Part shown: positions 1-5,085 of the stretch, in pieces
Layout: the number at the start of each line of letters is the position of its first letter
Numbering within the stretch: position 1 is the stretch's first letter
DNA from: Draconibacterium orientale
Lineage (GTDB): Bacteria > Bacteroidota > Bacteroidia > Bacteroidales > UBA1556
Reading direction: 5' to 3'
DNA length: 5,085 nt
NCBI GenBank assembly: GCA_022736595.1
Contig: DZDC01000149.1
Span: 1 to 5,085, forward strand
Notes under the pieces: generated by a model
Database searches by the model: none
What the model was told of the DNA's origin: nothing
Seen by the model: only the letters and a program-made list of their open reading frames with translations
Program-made: the position numbers and the translations under genes

Positions 1-3
1 CAC

Positions 4-36
4 AAAAAAAAAGCCGAATCTTTTCAGATTCGGCTT
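4..36 (-). terminator. Intrinsic terminator of the rplU-rpmA operon
   Basis: A perfect 10-bp inverted repeat pairs 11-20 (aagccgaatc) with 27-36 (gattcggctt) around a 6-nt loop. Read on the minus strand, the stem runs straight into a T tract (the A run at 4-12 on the plus strand). It begins about 20 nt after the rpmA stop codon, where a Rho-independent terminator is expected. The plus-strand side has no comparable T run after the stem, so it probably works in one direction only. Confidence 0.93.
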
Positions 37-56
37 CTCAGTATTCGATACTTTGC

Positions 57-332
57 TTAGTTTACAGCTTCTTCAGCGGGAAACGCAACTACAGAAACAT
101 AAGAACGATCGTCCTTTTGTTTTCTGAAAGCTACCATTCCGTCAACCAATGCAAAGAGGGTATGATCTTTTCCAATTCCAACGTTAGTGGAAGGATGATG
201 TTTGGTTCCGCGTTGGCGAACAATAATGTTACCTGCGCGTACTGCCTGACCGCCATAGACTTTTATGCCCAATCGTTTGCTTTCCGATTCGCGACCATTT
301 TTTGAACTACCTGCACCTTTTTTATGAGCCAT
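57..332 (-). CDS. rpmA: 50S ribosomal protein L27
   Basis: This is ribosomal protein bL27 of the large subunit. In the known family its N-terminal tail reaches towards the peptidyl transferase centre and helps position tRNA. The 91-residue product has the usual length. It starts MAHKKGAGSSKNGR and carries the family signature at residues 34-42 (G-N-I-I-V-R-Q-R-G), followed by the typical T-K-H-H-P segment. The N-terminus begins directly with the mature-type sequence, so there is no cleavable pre-sequence of the kind processed by the Prp protease in Firmicutes. The gene lies 35 nt downstream of rplU on the same strand and is followed by a strong terminator, so it is the last gene of a two-gene operon. 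No Shine-Dalgarno sequence is evident before the ATG, as is common in Bacteroidota. The identification is secure. Confidence 0.98.
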   Translation of the reverse strand: MAHKKGAGSSKNGRESESKRLGIKVYGGQAVRAGNIIVRQRGTKHHPSTNVGIGKDHTLFALVDGMVAFRKQKDDRSYVSVVAFPAEEAVN

Positions 333-367
333 GCTTTTTCGTTTTTACGGGTTAAACATTTAATGAA

Positions 368-679
368 CTATGCAGTAATATTTTCAATACTGATCTTGGT
401 GAAATACTGACGGTGTCCGTTCTTCACTCGATAGGTCTTACGACGCTTTTTCTTGAAAACAATTACCTTGTCACCTTTAAGGTGTGATAGGATTTTTGCG
501 GAAACTTTGGCACCTGCAACAACGGGTGTTCCAACCTTAATGTTTGAACCGTCTTCGATAAGAAGAACTTTGTCAAAATCGAGGTTTGCTCCTTCTTCGC
601 CTTCCAAGCGGTGTACAAAAATCTGTTGATTTTTCTCCACTTTGAACTGTTGACCGGCGATCTCTACGATAGCGTACAT
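368..679 (-). CDS. rplU: 50S ribosomal protein L21
   Basis: This is ribosomal protein bL21, which binds 23S rRNA in the large subunit. The 103-residue product has the usual length. It opens MYAIVEIAGQQFKVEKNQ, which is characteristic of the family, and ends in a basic rRNA-binding signature at about residues 76-95 (K-K-K-R-R-K-T-Y, then N-G-H-R-Q-Y-F-T-K-I). It is the first gene of the rplU-rpmA operon, an order conserved across bacteria, with rpmA following after 35 nt. A Bacteroidota-type promoter lies about 40 nt upstream, and a small hairpin sits in the short leader just before the ATG. The identification is secure. Control by the leader is only a possibility. Confidence 0.98.
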   Translation of the reverse strand: MYAIVEIAGQQFKVEKNQQIFVHRLEGEEGANLDFDKVLLIEDGSNIKVGTPVVAGAKVSAKILSHLKGDKVIVFKKKRRKTYRVKNGHRQYFTKISIENITA

Positions 680-691
680 CTCTTTTTATGA

Positions 692-707
692 TTTAGTTAA
701 TACTAAA
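692..707 (-). promoter_or_regulatory. Small hairpin in the rplU leader
   Basis: A perfect 6-bp inverted repeat (TTTAGT at 692-697, ACTAAA at 702-707) with a 4-nt loop ends 12 nt before the rplU start codon. A partly competing dyad, CTAAA-A-TTTAG (703-713), overlaps it. If transcription starts near 712-714, as the -7 element predicts, these elements form most of the leader. The stem is all A-T except for one G-C pair, so it is weak. A regulatory role, such as autogenous control of L21, is inference only. Confidence 0.25.
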
Positions 708-718
708 ATTTAGGGCTG

Positions 719-748
719 CAAAGGTACATATTTTTTTCATTTACAAAA
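719..748 (-). promoter_or_regulatory. Predicted promoter of rplU-rpmA
   Basis: On the minus strand, TACCTTTG (726 down to 719) matches the Bacteroidota sigma factor -7 consensus TAnnTTTG exactly. A TTTTG at 748-744 fits the -33 element, with 17 nt between the two, slightly shorter than the roughly 19 nt usually quoted. The -7 element lies 39 nt before the rplU ATG and predicts a leader of about 35 nt. It is placed correctly to drive the ribosomal protein operon separately from the upstream genes. Confidence 0.7.
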
Positions 749-820
749 GGTTTGAAAATAAATTTGATGAATTATTTTTCTTTTGCTCCATTTTTAAAAA
801 TCTTTGTGAACCACTTTGAT

Positions 821-884
821 ACTTCGACTGGCTCAGTGCAGGCCGACTCACTTCGGCTATACTCAGCACATCGCAATACATCGC
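821..884. repeat. Intergenic repeat-like cluster (CTTCG...CTCAG units)
   Basis: Two diverged copies of one motif lie 29 nt apart: ACTTCGACTGGCTCAGTGCA (821-840) and ACTTCGGCTATACTCAGCACA (850-870). Between them, gccga (842-846) and tcggc (853-857) form a 5-bp stem with a 6-nt loop. They are followed by two copies of ACATCGC (868-874 and 878-884) spaced 10 nt apart. The stretch is more GC-rich than the AT-rich DNA around it and has no credible ORF. Similar CTTCG(A/G)CT...CTCAGCA motifs are, from memory, common between genes in Bacteroidota genomes. That suggests a dispersed element, but copies elsewhere in this genome cannot be seen from here. Confidence 0.5.
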
Positions 885-892
885 TTTGTGGT

Positions 893-929
893 GAAAAAAA
901 TAAAACCAAGAACTAATTCTCTGCGTTCT
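893..929 (-). terminator. Possible weak terminator for the protease/dehydrogenase unit
   Basis: On the minus strand a short stem (agaac at 909-913 with gttct at 925-929, or the alternative agaa/ttct at 909-912 and 917-920) is followed by a T-rich run (the gaaaaaaataaaa at 893-905 on the plus strand). It is the only arrangement resembling an intrinsic terminator between the dehydrogenase stop codon (998) and the rplU promoter. The stem is short and the T run starts several bases after it, so the call is weak. Rho-dependent ending or read-through into rplU is equally possible. Confidence 0.2.
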
Positions 930-943
930 CTGCGCCTCCGCGG
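917..943. repeat. Period-9 intergenic repeat (TTCTCTGCG-type)
   Basis: Three units with a 9-nt period are visible: TTCTCTGC (917-924), TTCTCTGC (926-933) and the diverged CCTCCGC (935-941), which runs into a ccgcgg palindrome (938-943). On the minus strand this reads as a 'GCGGAGGCGCAGAGAACGCAGAG' type string. From memory, very similar strings (variants of cgcaaaggcgcagaggacgcaaag) recur between genes in unrelated environmental bacteria, including Bacteroidota. It is GC-rich against an AT-rich background and has no coding potential. Its function is unknown. Confidence 0.5.
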
Positions 944-997
944 TGCAATTTTATTTTTCGTCCTAATAACGAAATATAAACAGTCCTCCCTCTAATC

Positions 998-2548
998 TTA
1001 AGATTGCTGAGCCGCAATGGCTTCGGCCACCCGCTGTCCGTCGATGGCTGCCGATACAATGCCTCCCGCATAACCCGCTCCTTCTCCCGAGGGATAAAGA
1101 TTGGCCACTTGGGGATGATGAAGCTTCGTTTTGTCGCGAGGAATGCGCAATGGACTCGAAGTTCGCGACTCCACCCCCAGCACTATGGCTTCGGGGTGCA
1201 AATAGCCCCGCATCTTTTGCTCAAATACACTAAAACCCTTTCGCAATCGAGTGCCAATAAACTCAGGAAGCCATTGATGCAAAGTCGATGAATGCACCCC
1301 TGGATGGTAACTGGTGGCTGGCAGTGACTCCGATTTTTGTCCTTTTACAAAATCCGTTAGTCTTTGAGCTGGAGCAATTTGACCTCCTCCGCCATGTTCA
1401 AATGCCATTTGTTCTAAAGTTTGCTGATATTTCAATCCTGCAAAAATTCCTTCCTTGGCGTAATTCTTCAAATCCTCTTGTTTTATCTGAACCACCATAC
1501 CTGAGTTGGCAAAACGTGAATTGCGCATGGACGGCGACATTCCATTCACCACAATCTCATTGGGAGCGGTGGCTGCTGGCACAATAAAGCCACCTGGGCA
1601 CATACAAAAACTGTAAACTCCCCTATCCTGTACCTGACTCACCAAACTGTAAGCTGCTGCAGGCAAATATTCACTGCGAAGTTCGCAATGATATTGAATT
1701 TGATCAATTACCGTTTGTGGATGCTCTACCCGAAGACCCATGGCGAATTCTTTGGCTTCAAGTGTAATTCCTTGCTGGTGTAACAGATGGTAAATATCTC
1801 GAGCTGAATGACCCGTTGCCAAAATTACCGCTATGCCCATAAATTTCTTTTCGCCCACTTGCACTCCTGCCAGTTGCTTTCCATTCCAAATCAACCCATC
1901 GACCCGATGACTGAAATGAACCTCCCCACCAAACTCAAGAATGGTATTTCTAATGTTTTGAATAATTTTTGGTAGCTTATTGGTGCCAATATGAGGATGG
2001 GCTTCGATACCAATTTCGGAATCGGCACCGTGGTAAATCAAAAGGTTTAACACAGAATTTACATCGCCTCTTTTGGTACTTCGGGTGTATAATTTTCCAT
2101 CTGAAAAGGCACCTGCTCCTCCCTCGCCAAAGGAATAATTGCTGTCGGGATCCACCACGCTTTCTCGGTTGAGCAATGCCAAATCGCGCTTGCGTTCCTT
2201 TACTTCCTTACCCCGCTCAAGTACAATGGGTTTGAATCCCAATTCGATTAACCGCAAGGCTGCAAAAAGTCCTGCAGGGCCACTGCCAACAACGATCACT
2301 GCTGGGCGATCCATCACCGATTTAAACTGAGGCTCAATCGTTTTAGTTTGGGCTTTTTCGCCAACAAACACTTTTATATAAACATTAATTTTAACCTGCT
2401 TTTGACGCGCATCAATACTTTTACGAACTATTTGAACCTCGTTGATCTCCGCTTCGGTCAATCTAAGTAATTCCGCCGCTTTTCTTTTGAGAATAAGGAG
2501 CTGTGAAGCTTCTTCAGGTTTTACACTAAGGCTTATTTCATGAATCAT
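998..2548 (-). CDS. FAD-dependent dehydrogenase, COG2509-type
   Basis: This is a 516-residue flavoprotein with no signal peptide, so it is predicted to be cytoplasmic. Residues 1 to about 75 form a small N-terminal domain of alternating strand and helix character. A Rossmann FAD-binding motif follows (VIVVGSGPAG at 84-93, with acidic E111 ending the second strand as L-E-R-G). A Gly-rich GEGGAGAFSDGKL block lies at 141-153, and ATGHSARD at 244-251 is the second FAD-contact motif. A CMCPGG segment is at 315-320, and the C-terminal GEGAGYAGGI at 488-497 closes the flavin site. Length and motif order match the uncharacterised 'NAD(FAD)-utilizing dehydrogenase' family COG2509. The substrate is not known, so no gene symbol is given. 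The ATG lies 3 nt after the protease stop codon, so it is probably transcribed with, and translationally coupled to, that gene. Family assignment is confident; the reaction is unknown. Confidence 0.9.
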   Translation of the reverse strand: MIHEISLSVKPEEASQLLILKRKAAELLRLTEAEINEVQIVRKSIDARQKQVKINVYIKVFVGEKAQTKTIEPQFKSVMDRPAVIVVGSGPAGLFAALRLIELGFKPIVLERGKEVKERKRDLALLNRESVVDPDSNYSFGEGGAGAFSDGKLYTRSTKRGDVNSVLNLLIYHGADSEIGIEAHPHIGTNKLPKIIQNIRNTILEFGGEVHFSHRVDGLIWNGKQLAGVQVGEKKFMGIAVILATGHSARDIYHLLHQQGITLEAKEFAMGLRVEHPQTVIDQIQYHCELRSEYLPAAAYSLVSQVQDRGVYSFCMCPGGFIVPAATAPNEIVVNGMSPSMRNSRFANSGMVVQIKQEDLKNYAKEGIFAGLKYQQTLEQMAFEHGGGGQIAPAQRLTDFVKGQKSESLPATSYHPGVHSSTLHQWLPEFIGTRLRKGFSVFEQKMRGYLHPEAIVLGVESRTSSPLRIPRDKTKLHHPQVANLYPSGEGAGYAGGIVSAAIDGQRVAEAIAAQQS

Positions 2549-2551
2549 GTT

Positions 2552-4144
2552 TTATTTTGCTTTAATTTCCTCAGCGGTTTTGGCTGCCAATTGCGCTGCT
2601 TTTTCCGCATTTACTATTCCTCCCGTGGTGGTTAGCTTATTGAGTTTGGTGGTTTTGGCTTGGTTATCGGGTCTGTTCACTTTAACTTTTGGATAAGTAA
2701 TGGCAGATTGCAAAATAATAGTGCGAATTTGCGAAGCTGAAAGTTCGGGATAATAAGACGATAATAATGCGGCCAATCCTGTAACTATCGGTGCTGCGTC
2801 ACTCGTCCCTGAAGAGCTTCGATAATTGTTTTCGGGAGAGCAAGTATAAATATTTACACCCGGTGCAAAAACGTCAACGGTTTTTGCTCCAAAGTTGGTA
2901 AACCTAGCAGCTAAATCTGGCCCTATTTCAGAACCTGAAGCGGCCACATCGATCCAATGGCTTCGCTGATGCTCTAATGGTGTTGGGAAATGCAAAATTT
3001 TATCGTTGTTTTCGGAACTGTTCCCTGCTGCATGCACAATTAGTACATCGTGGGCTATAGCGTAATCAATGGCTTGTCGCACAAAATCGGGATGAGGGCT
3101 CATATCCTTTCCAAAACTGCAGTTGATAATTTTTGCACCATTATTTACAGCGTATCGAATGGCTAAAGCAACATCCTTATCATATTCATCACCACCAGGT
3201 ACCACACGAAGCACCATCAGTTGCACCGAATCGACTATACCCATGGAACCCTTACCATTGTTGGATATGGCGCCTACAATTCCTGCCACTCCTGTACCAT
3301 GTGAGCTCGCTTTAATGGGTCCTGTAACATCGTCATTGCCATAAATACTGTCGGTAATATCGTCCACACGATCGCCTACAATTGCTGGGCGAGGCTGATA
3401 ATCGGGATTATATTTTTTGGCTAACTCTTTATTATAATGATCAATAGCAGCCAGATAATAATTTTTGTCTACCTCATTTTGATAAGCCCAGAGCAGAAAA
3501 CGTTGATCTTTTAGAATAACTTCGTCATCAGTCTTAATTTTGCCCACCATTTCTTGGGTCAGGGTGTCGGTTTGAAGATAGTCCTTGAGTCGCTTTTGCG
3601 ATTTATCCAGCATCTTCAACATATCGTTATAAGTCTCGATTCGTTTCAAAGCTATATCCCGAAAGGATTCGTACTTTACTTTGGATTGGGCCCACATTTC
3701 GTACATAGCTTTATCCTCCGCTGAAATTTGTTTTATGGATTTATTTTCAAATTGGTTGCGATGGGCAGCATAAAACCGAACGAATTCTAAATTTTCACCG
3801 TCGATGTTTTTTCCGTTGGGTCCTCCAATAAAATTCCACCCATGGTAATCGTCAACGTATCCATTGCCATCCTCGTCGATGCGATTGAACGGAATTTCTT
3901 TGGGATTTTTCCACAGTCGATCTCTAAGATCTTCTTGAGCGGTGTCAACCCCCGAATCGATGATGGCTACCACCACTATTTTGGGGGTTCTCTTTTGTTG
4001 ATTAAGAAAGGCTTTAGCCTCTAAAAGTGAAATCCCTGCCTTTTGAGATTGGCTCATTGAGGTCAGATGCCAGGCAATACTATCGCGTTGACCCATGGAA
4101 ACGAAGCTCCATGCAATTAGGATTATAATAGTTAATATTCTCAT
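2552..4144 (-). CDS. Exported S8 family (subtilisin-like) serine protease
   Basis: This is a 530-residue secreted or periplasmic endopeptidase. Residues 1 to about 18 (MRILTIIILIAWSFVSMG) are a signal peptide with no lipobox Cys. After a short pro-region, the catalytic triad is complete: Asp63 in AIIDSGVD, His282 in SSHGTGVAG and Ser448 in SSGTSDAAP. Asn375 in HAAGN is the oxyanion-hole residue. The acidic DEDGNGYVDDYHGWNF at 90-105 is typical of a Bacteroidota subtilase group and may bind calcium. Asp and His are 219 residues apart, against about 32 in subtilisin, because of a charged, probably helical insertion at roughly 118-250. No I9 propeptide or C-terminal T9SS sorting domain is seen; the sequence ends in a Lys/Glu/Ala-rich tail. 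It is the first gene of a probable operon with the FAD dehydrogenase. The substrate is unknown. Confidence 0.95.
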   Translation of the reverse strand: MRILTIIILIAWSFVSMGQRDSIAWHLTSMSQSQKAGISLLEAKAFLNQQKRTPKIVVVAIIDSGVDTAQEDLRDRLWKNPKEIPFNRIDEDGNGYVDDYHGWNFIGGPNGKNIDGENLEFVRFYAAHRNQFENKSIKQISAEDKAMYEMWAQSKVKYESFRDIALKRIETYNDMLKMLDKSQKRLKDYLQTDTLTQEMVGKIKTDDEVILKDQRFLLWAYQNEVDKNYYLAAIDHYNKELAKKYNPDYQPRPAIVGDRVDDITDSIYGNDDVTGPIKASSHGTGVAGIVGAISNNGKGSMGIVDSVQLMVLRVVPGGDEYDKDVALAIRYAVNNGAKIINCSFGKDMSPHPDFVRQAIDYAIAHDVLIVHAAGNSSENNDKILHFPTPLEHQRSHWIDVAASGSEIGPDLAARFTNFGAKTVDVFAPGVNIYTCSPENNYRSSSGTSDAAPIVTGLAALLSSYYPELSASQIRTIILQSAITYPKVKVNRPDNQAKTTKLNKLTTTGGIVNAEKAAQLAAKTAEEIKAK

Positions 4145-4178
4145 AATGTGAGTTATAGTTGGGATTAATAATATAAGG

Positions 4179-4186
4179 TAAATCTA
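4179..4186 (-). promoter_or_regulatory. Possible -7 element of the protease/dehydrogenase unit
   Basis: On the minus strand, TAGATTTA matches TAnnTTTG at every fixed base except the last and lies 34 nt before the protease ATG. No TTG/TTTG is seen at the -33 position. The preceding gene ends in a strong terminator at 4268-4298, so a promoter is expected somewhere in 4145-4267. This is the best candidate I can see there. Confidence 0.35.
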
Positions 4187-4267
4187 CACATTTATTTTAT
4201 AATTGACATTTTCTTTTGTTAAAAAACGAAAATCTGCTTTGTAAGCATGAGCACCGAGAAATTCTGT

Positions 4268-4298
4268 AAAAAATAAAAGCCTCCCATAAGGAGGCTTT
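4268..4298 (-). terminator. Intrinsic terminator of the lipoprotein gene
   Basis: A perfect 9-bp stem pairs aaagcctcc (4276-4284) with ggaggcttt (4290-4298) around the 5-nt loop cataa. On the minus strand it is followed by a T-rich run (the aaaaaataaa at 4268-4277 on the plus strand), and it starts 27 nt after the lipoprotein stop codon. The plus-strand side also has a T run (4302-4307) just past the stem, so it could stop transcription from either direction, though no plus-strand gene is seen. It separates the lipoprotein gene from the protease/dehydrogenase unit. Confidence 0.9.
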
Positions 4299-4325
4299 CA
4301 ATTTTTTAATGACCTTACTGTTCGT

Positions 4326-4892
4326 CTATTTGAGAGGTTTAACAGTAAATTTCACCTTTGAAGACATCACGATATCAATGGCTTCTGCAGGCAATTCCTC
4401 AACCACATTTCCAGTGATACGAAAATGGAAGGTTCTGTTGTCGAGATACTTTTTCAAGCTGTTGTTGTTGATGGTGAAAATAACCGATTGATCACCAGGT
4501 TGAATGTCGTGAGCCTCAGCCATAACTTCAGAGTTTTCAAAGTCTTCGGTTAAACTAACCCTAAGATAAAGATCGGATACGAAGCCAAAATGCAAATCAG
4601 CAGTTGGTTCTTCGATGGCTAATTGCACCTGATCGAAACTTCCGTCGGAAATCATTCCTTCGTTAAAATCATTGGCTTTCAATACTGAATCAAAATTAAG
4701 ATTGAAATAATTTTCGTAAAGGATGGTTTCTTCTTTAGCACCTGGATCAACAGAGTCTAAAGTAAAATGATAGTCGGGCAAACTTTGGGTAACATCAAAT
4801 GCAACCAAATCCTTAATCTTTTCACAGGATTGAGTAGTGAAGATTATAACTATCAAAGGCAATAGGCCTAACAAGGTAAGCTTTCTTTTCAT
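4326..4892 (-). CDS. Predicted lipoprotein of unknown function
   Basis: I do not recognise the family of this 188-residue protein. Its N-terminus is a lipoprotein signal: basic MKRK, a hydrophobic stretch (LTLLGLLPLIVIIF) and T-T-Q-S-C with the probable lipidated Cys at residue 23. The lipobox is imperfect, with Thr or Gln where Leu is usual, as is common in Bacteroidota. The residues after Cys (E-K-I-K-D) are not a clear surface-export signal, so a periplasm-facing location is the simpler guess. The mature part is acidic, has no further Cys and alternates polar and hydrophobic residues (for example HFGFVSDLYLRVSL at 101-114 and TFHFRITGNVV at 154-164), which suggests a beta-sandwich. It has its own -7 element and terminator, so it is probably a single-gene unit. 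The reading frame is convincing; the function is unknown. Confidence 0.85.
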   Translation of the reverse strand: MKRKLTLLGLLPLIVIIFTTQSCEKIKDLVAFDVTQSLPDYHFTLDSVDPGAKEETILYENYFNLNFDSVLKANDFNEGMISDGSFDQVQLAIEEPTADLHFGFVSDLYLRVSLTEDFENSEVMAEAHDIQPGDQSVIFTINNNSLKKYLDNRTFHFRITGNVVEELPAEAIDIVMSSKVKFTVKPLK

Positions 4893-4921
4893 AAAAGTTT
4901 GGTTTTTTGGATTTAATGGTG

Positions 4922-4929
4922 CAAATATA
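4922..4929 (-). promoter_or_regulatory. Predicted -7 element of the lipoprotein gene
   Basis: On the minus strand, TATATTTG matches the Bacteroidota -7 consensus TAnnTTTG exactly and lies 29 nt before the ATG. The nearest upstream TTG (4944-4942) leaves only 12 nt of spacing, too close for a standard -33 element. The upstream half of the promoter is therefore weak or absent. Confidence 0.55.
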
Positions 4930-5042
4930 GATACTTATTAGCAAGAAAAATCAGGTAATTTCCTTATTTTTATTACTTTATTGAAAATATTTCATGAAGT
5001 TAAATAAGTTGTGTATTTGAGAAGCCTAAAGCGAGACCGTTG

Positions 5043-5050
5043 CAAAATTA
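5043..5050 (-). promoter_or_regulatory. Possible second upstream -7 element
   Basis: TAATTTTG on the minus strand also fits TAnnTTTG, about 150 nt before the lipoprotein gene. There is no clear -33 partner, and the only ORF just after it is five codons long (M-K-Y-F-Q). It could be a second promoter for the lipoprotein gene, the start of a small RNA, or a chance match in AT-rich DNA. Confidence 0.15.
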
Positions 5051-5085
5051 TCTAAAATATAAGATTTTAACTTTTTTGACTTCAA

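Noticed and set aside
821..943. CRISPR array
   Set aside because: The repeat units are too diverged and too few, have no regular spacers, and no cas gene is present.
956..974. TTTCGT / ACGAAA inverted repeat downstream of the dehydrogenase, considered as its terminator
   Set aside because: The 6-bp stem is AT-rich, and on the minus strand it is followed by an A-rich rather than a T-rich run.
994..1005. Perfect 12-bp palindrome AATCTTAAGATT spanning the stop codon of the FAD dehydrogenase
   Set aside because: Six of its bases are fixed by the last codon and stop codon, it has no loop to form a hairpin, and no T tract follows. It is most likely chance.
1004..1587. Two plus-strand open frames of 95 and 99 codons inside the FAD dehydrogenase gene
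   Set aside because: They are antisense to a gene with clear conserved motifs, and their translations resemble no protein I know.
3123..3344. Overlapping plus-strand open frames inside the protease gene
   Set aside because: They lie opposite the conserved catalytic region of the S8 protease and are best explained as its shadow.
998..4144. Two-gene protease/oxidoreductase defence or toxin system
   Set aside because: Both proteins match widespread non-defence families, and no nuclease, sensor domain or mobile-element context is present.
4235..4247. Small inverted repeat tgctt-tgt-aagca in the spacer before the protease gene
   Set aside because: A 5-bp stem with a 3-nt loop is expected by chance, and no promoter or T tract fits it.

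Overview
The window looks like chromosomal DNA from a member of the Bacteroidota. The evidence is AT-rich intergenic DNA, promoter-like sites matching the phylum's TAnnTTTG -7 element, no obvious Shine-Dalgarno sequences, and a subtilase of a type familiar from that phylum. The closest relative cannot be named from the sequence alone. All five convincing genes lie on the minus strand, so transcription runs from right to left.

In transcription order, the right edge (4893-5085) is an AT-rich upstream region with a perfect -7 element. It precedes a 188-residue predicted lipoprotein of unknown function (4326-4892), which ends at a strong intrinsic terminator (4268-4298). A short spacer leads to a two-gene unit: an exported S8 (subtilisin-type) serine protease (2552-4144) and a COG2509-type FAD-dependent dehydrogenase (998-2548). 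These two genes are only 3 nt apart, so they are very probably co-transcribed. A 318-nt gene-free stretch (680-997) follows. Its left part is the promoter and leader of the ribosomal operon, and its right part holds two kinds of short repeat-like sequence. The last unit is rplU-rpmA (ribosomal proteins L21 and L27), with a good promoter and a strong terminator at the left edge.

The ribosomal pair is housekeeping. The protease and lipoprotein are envelope or export functions, while the FAD protein is predicted to be cytoplasmic. No functional link between the protease and the FAD protein is evident beyond their adjacency. I see no mobile element, CRISPR array, tRNA, rRNA or defence-type system, and nothing that convincingly amounts to an undescribed system. 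The items most worth a second look are the repeats in 821-943, the tight protease/dehydrogenase pairing, the large insertion in the protease domain, and a small hairpin in the rplU leader.
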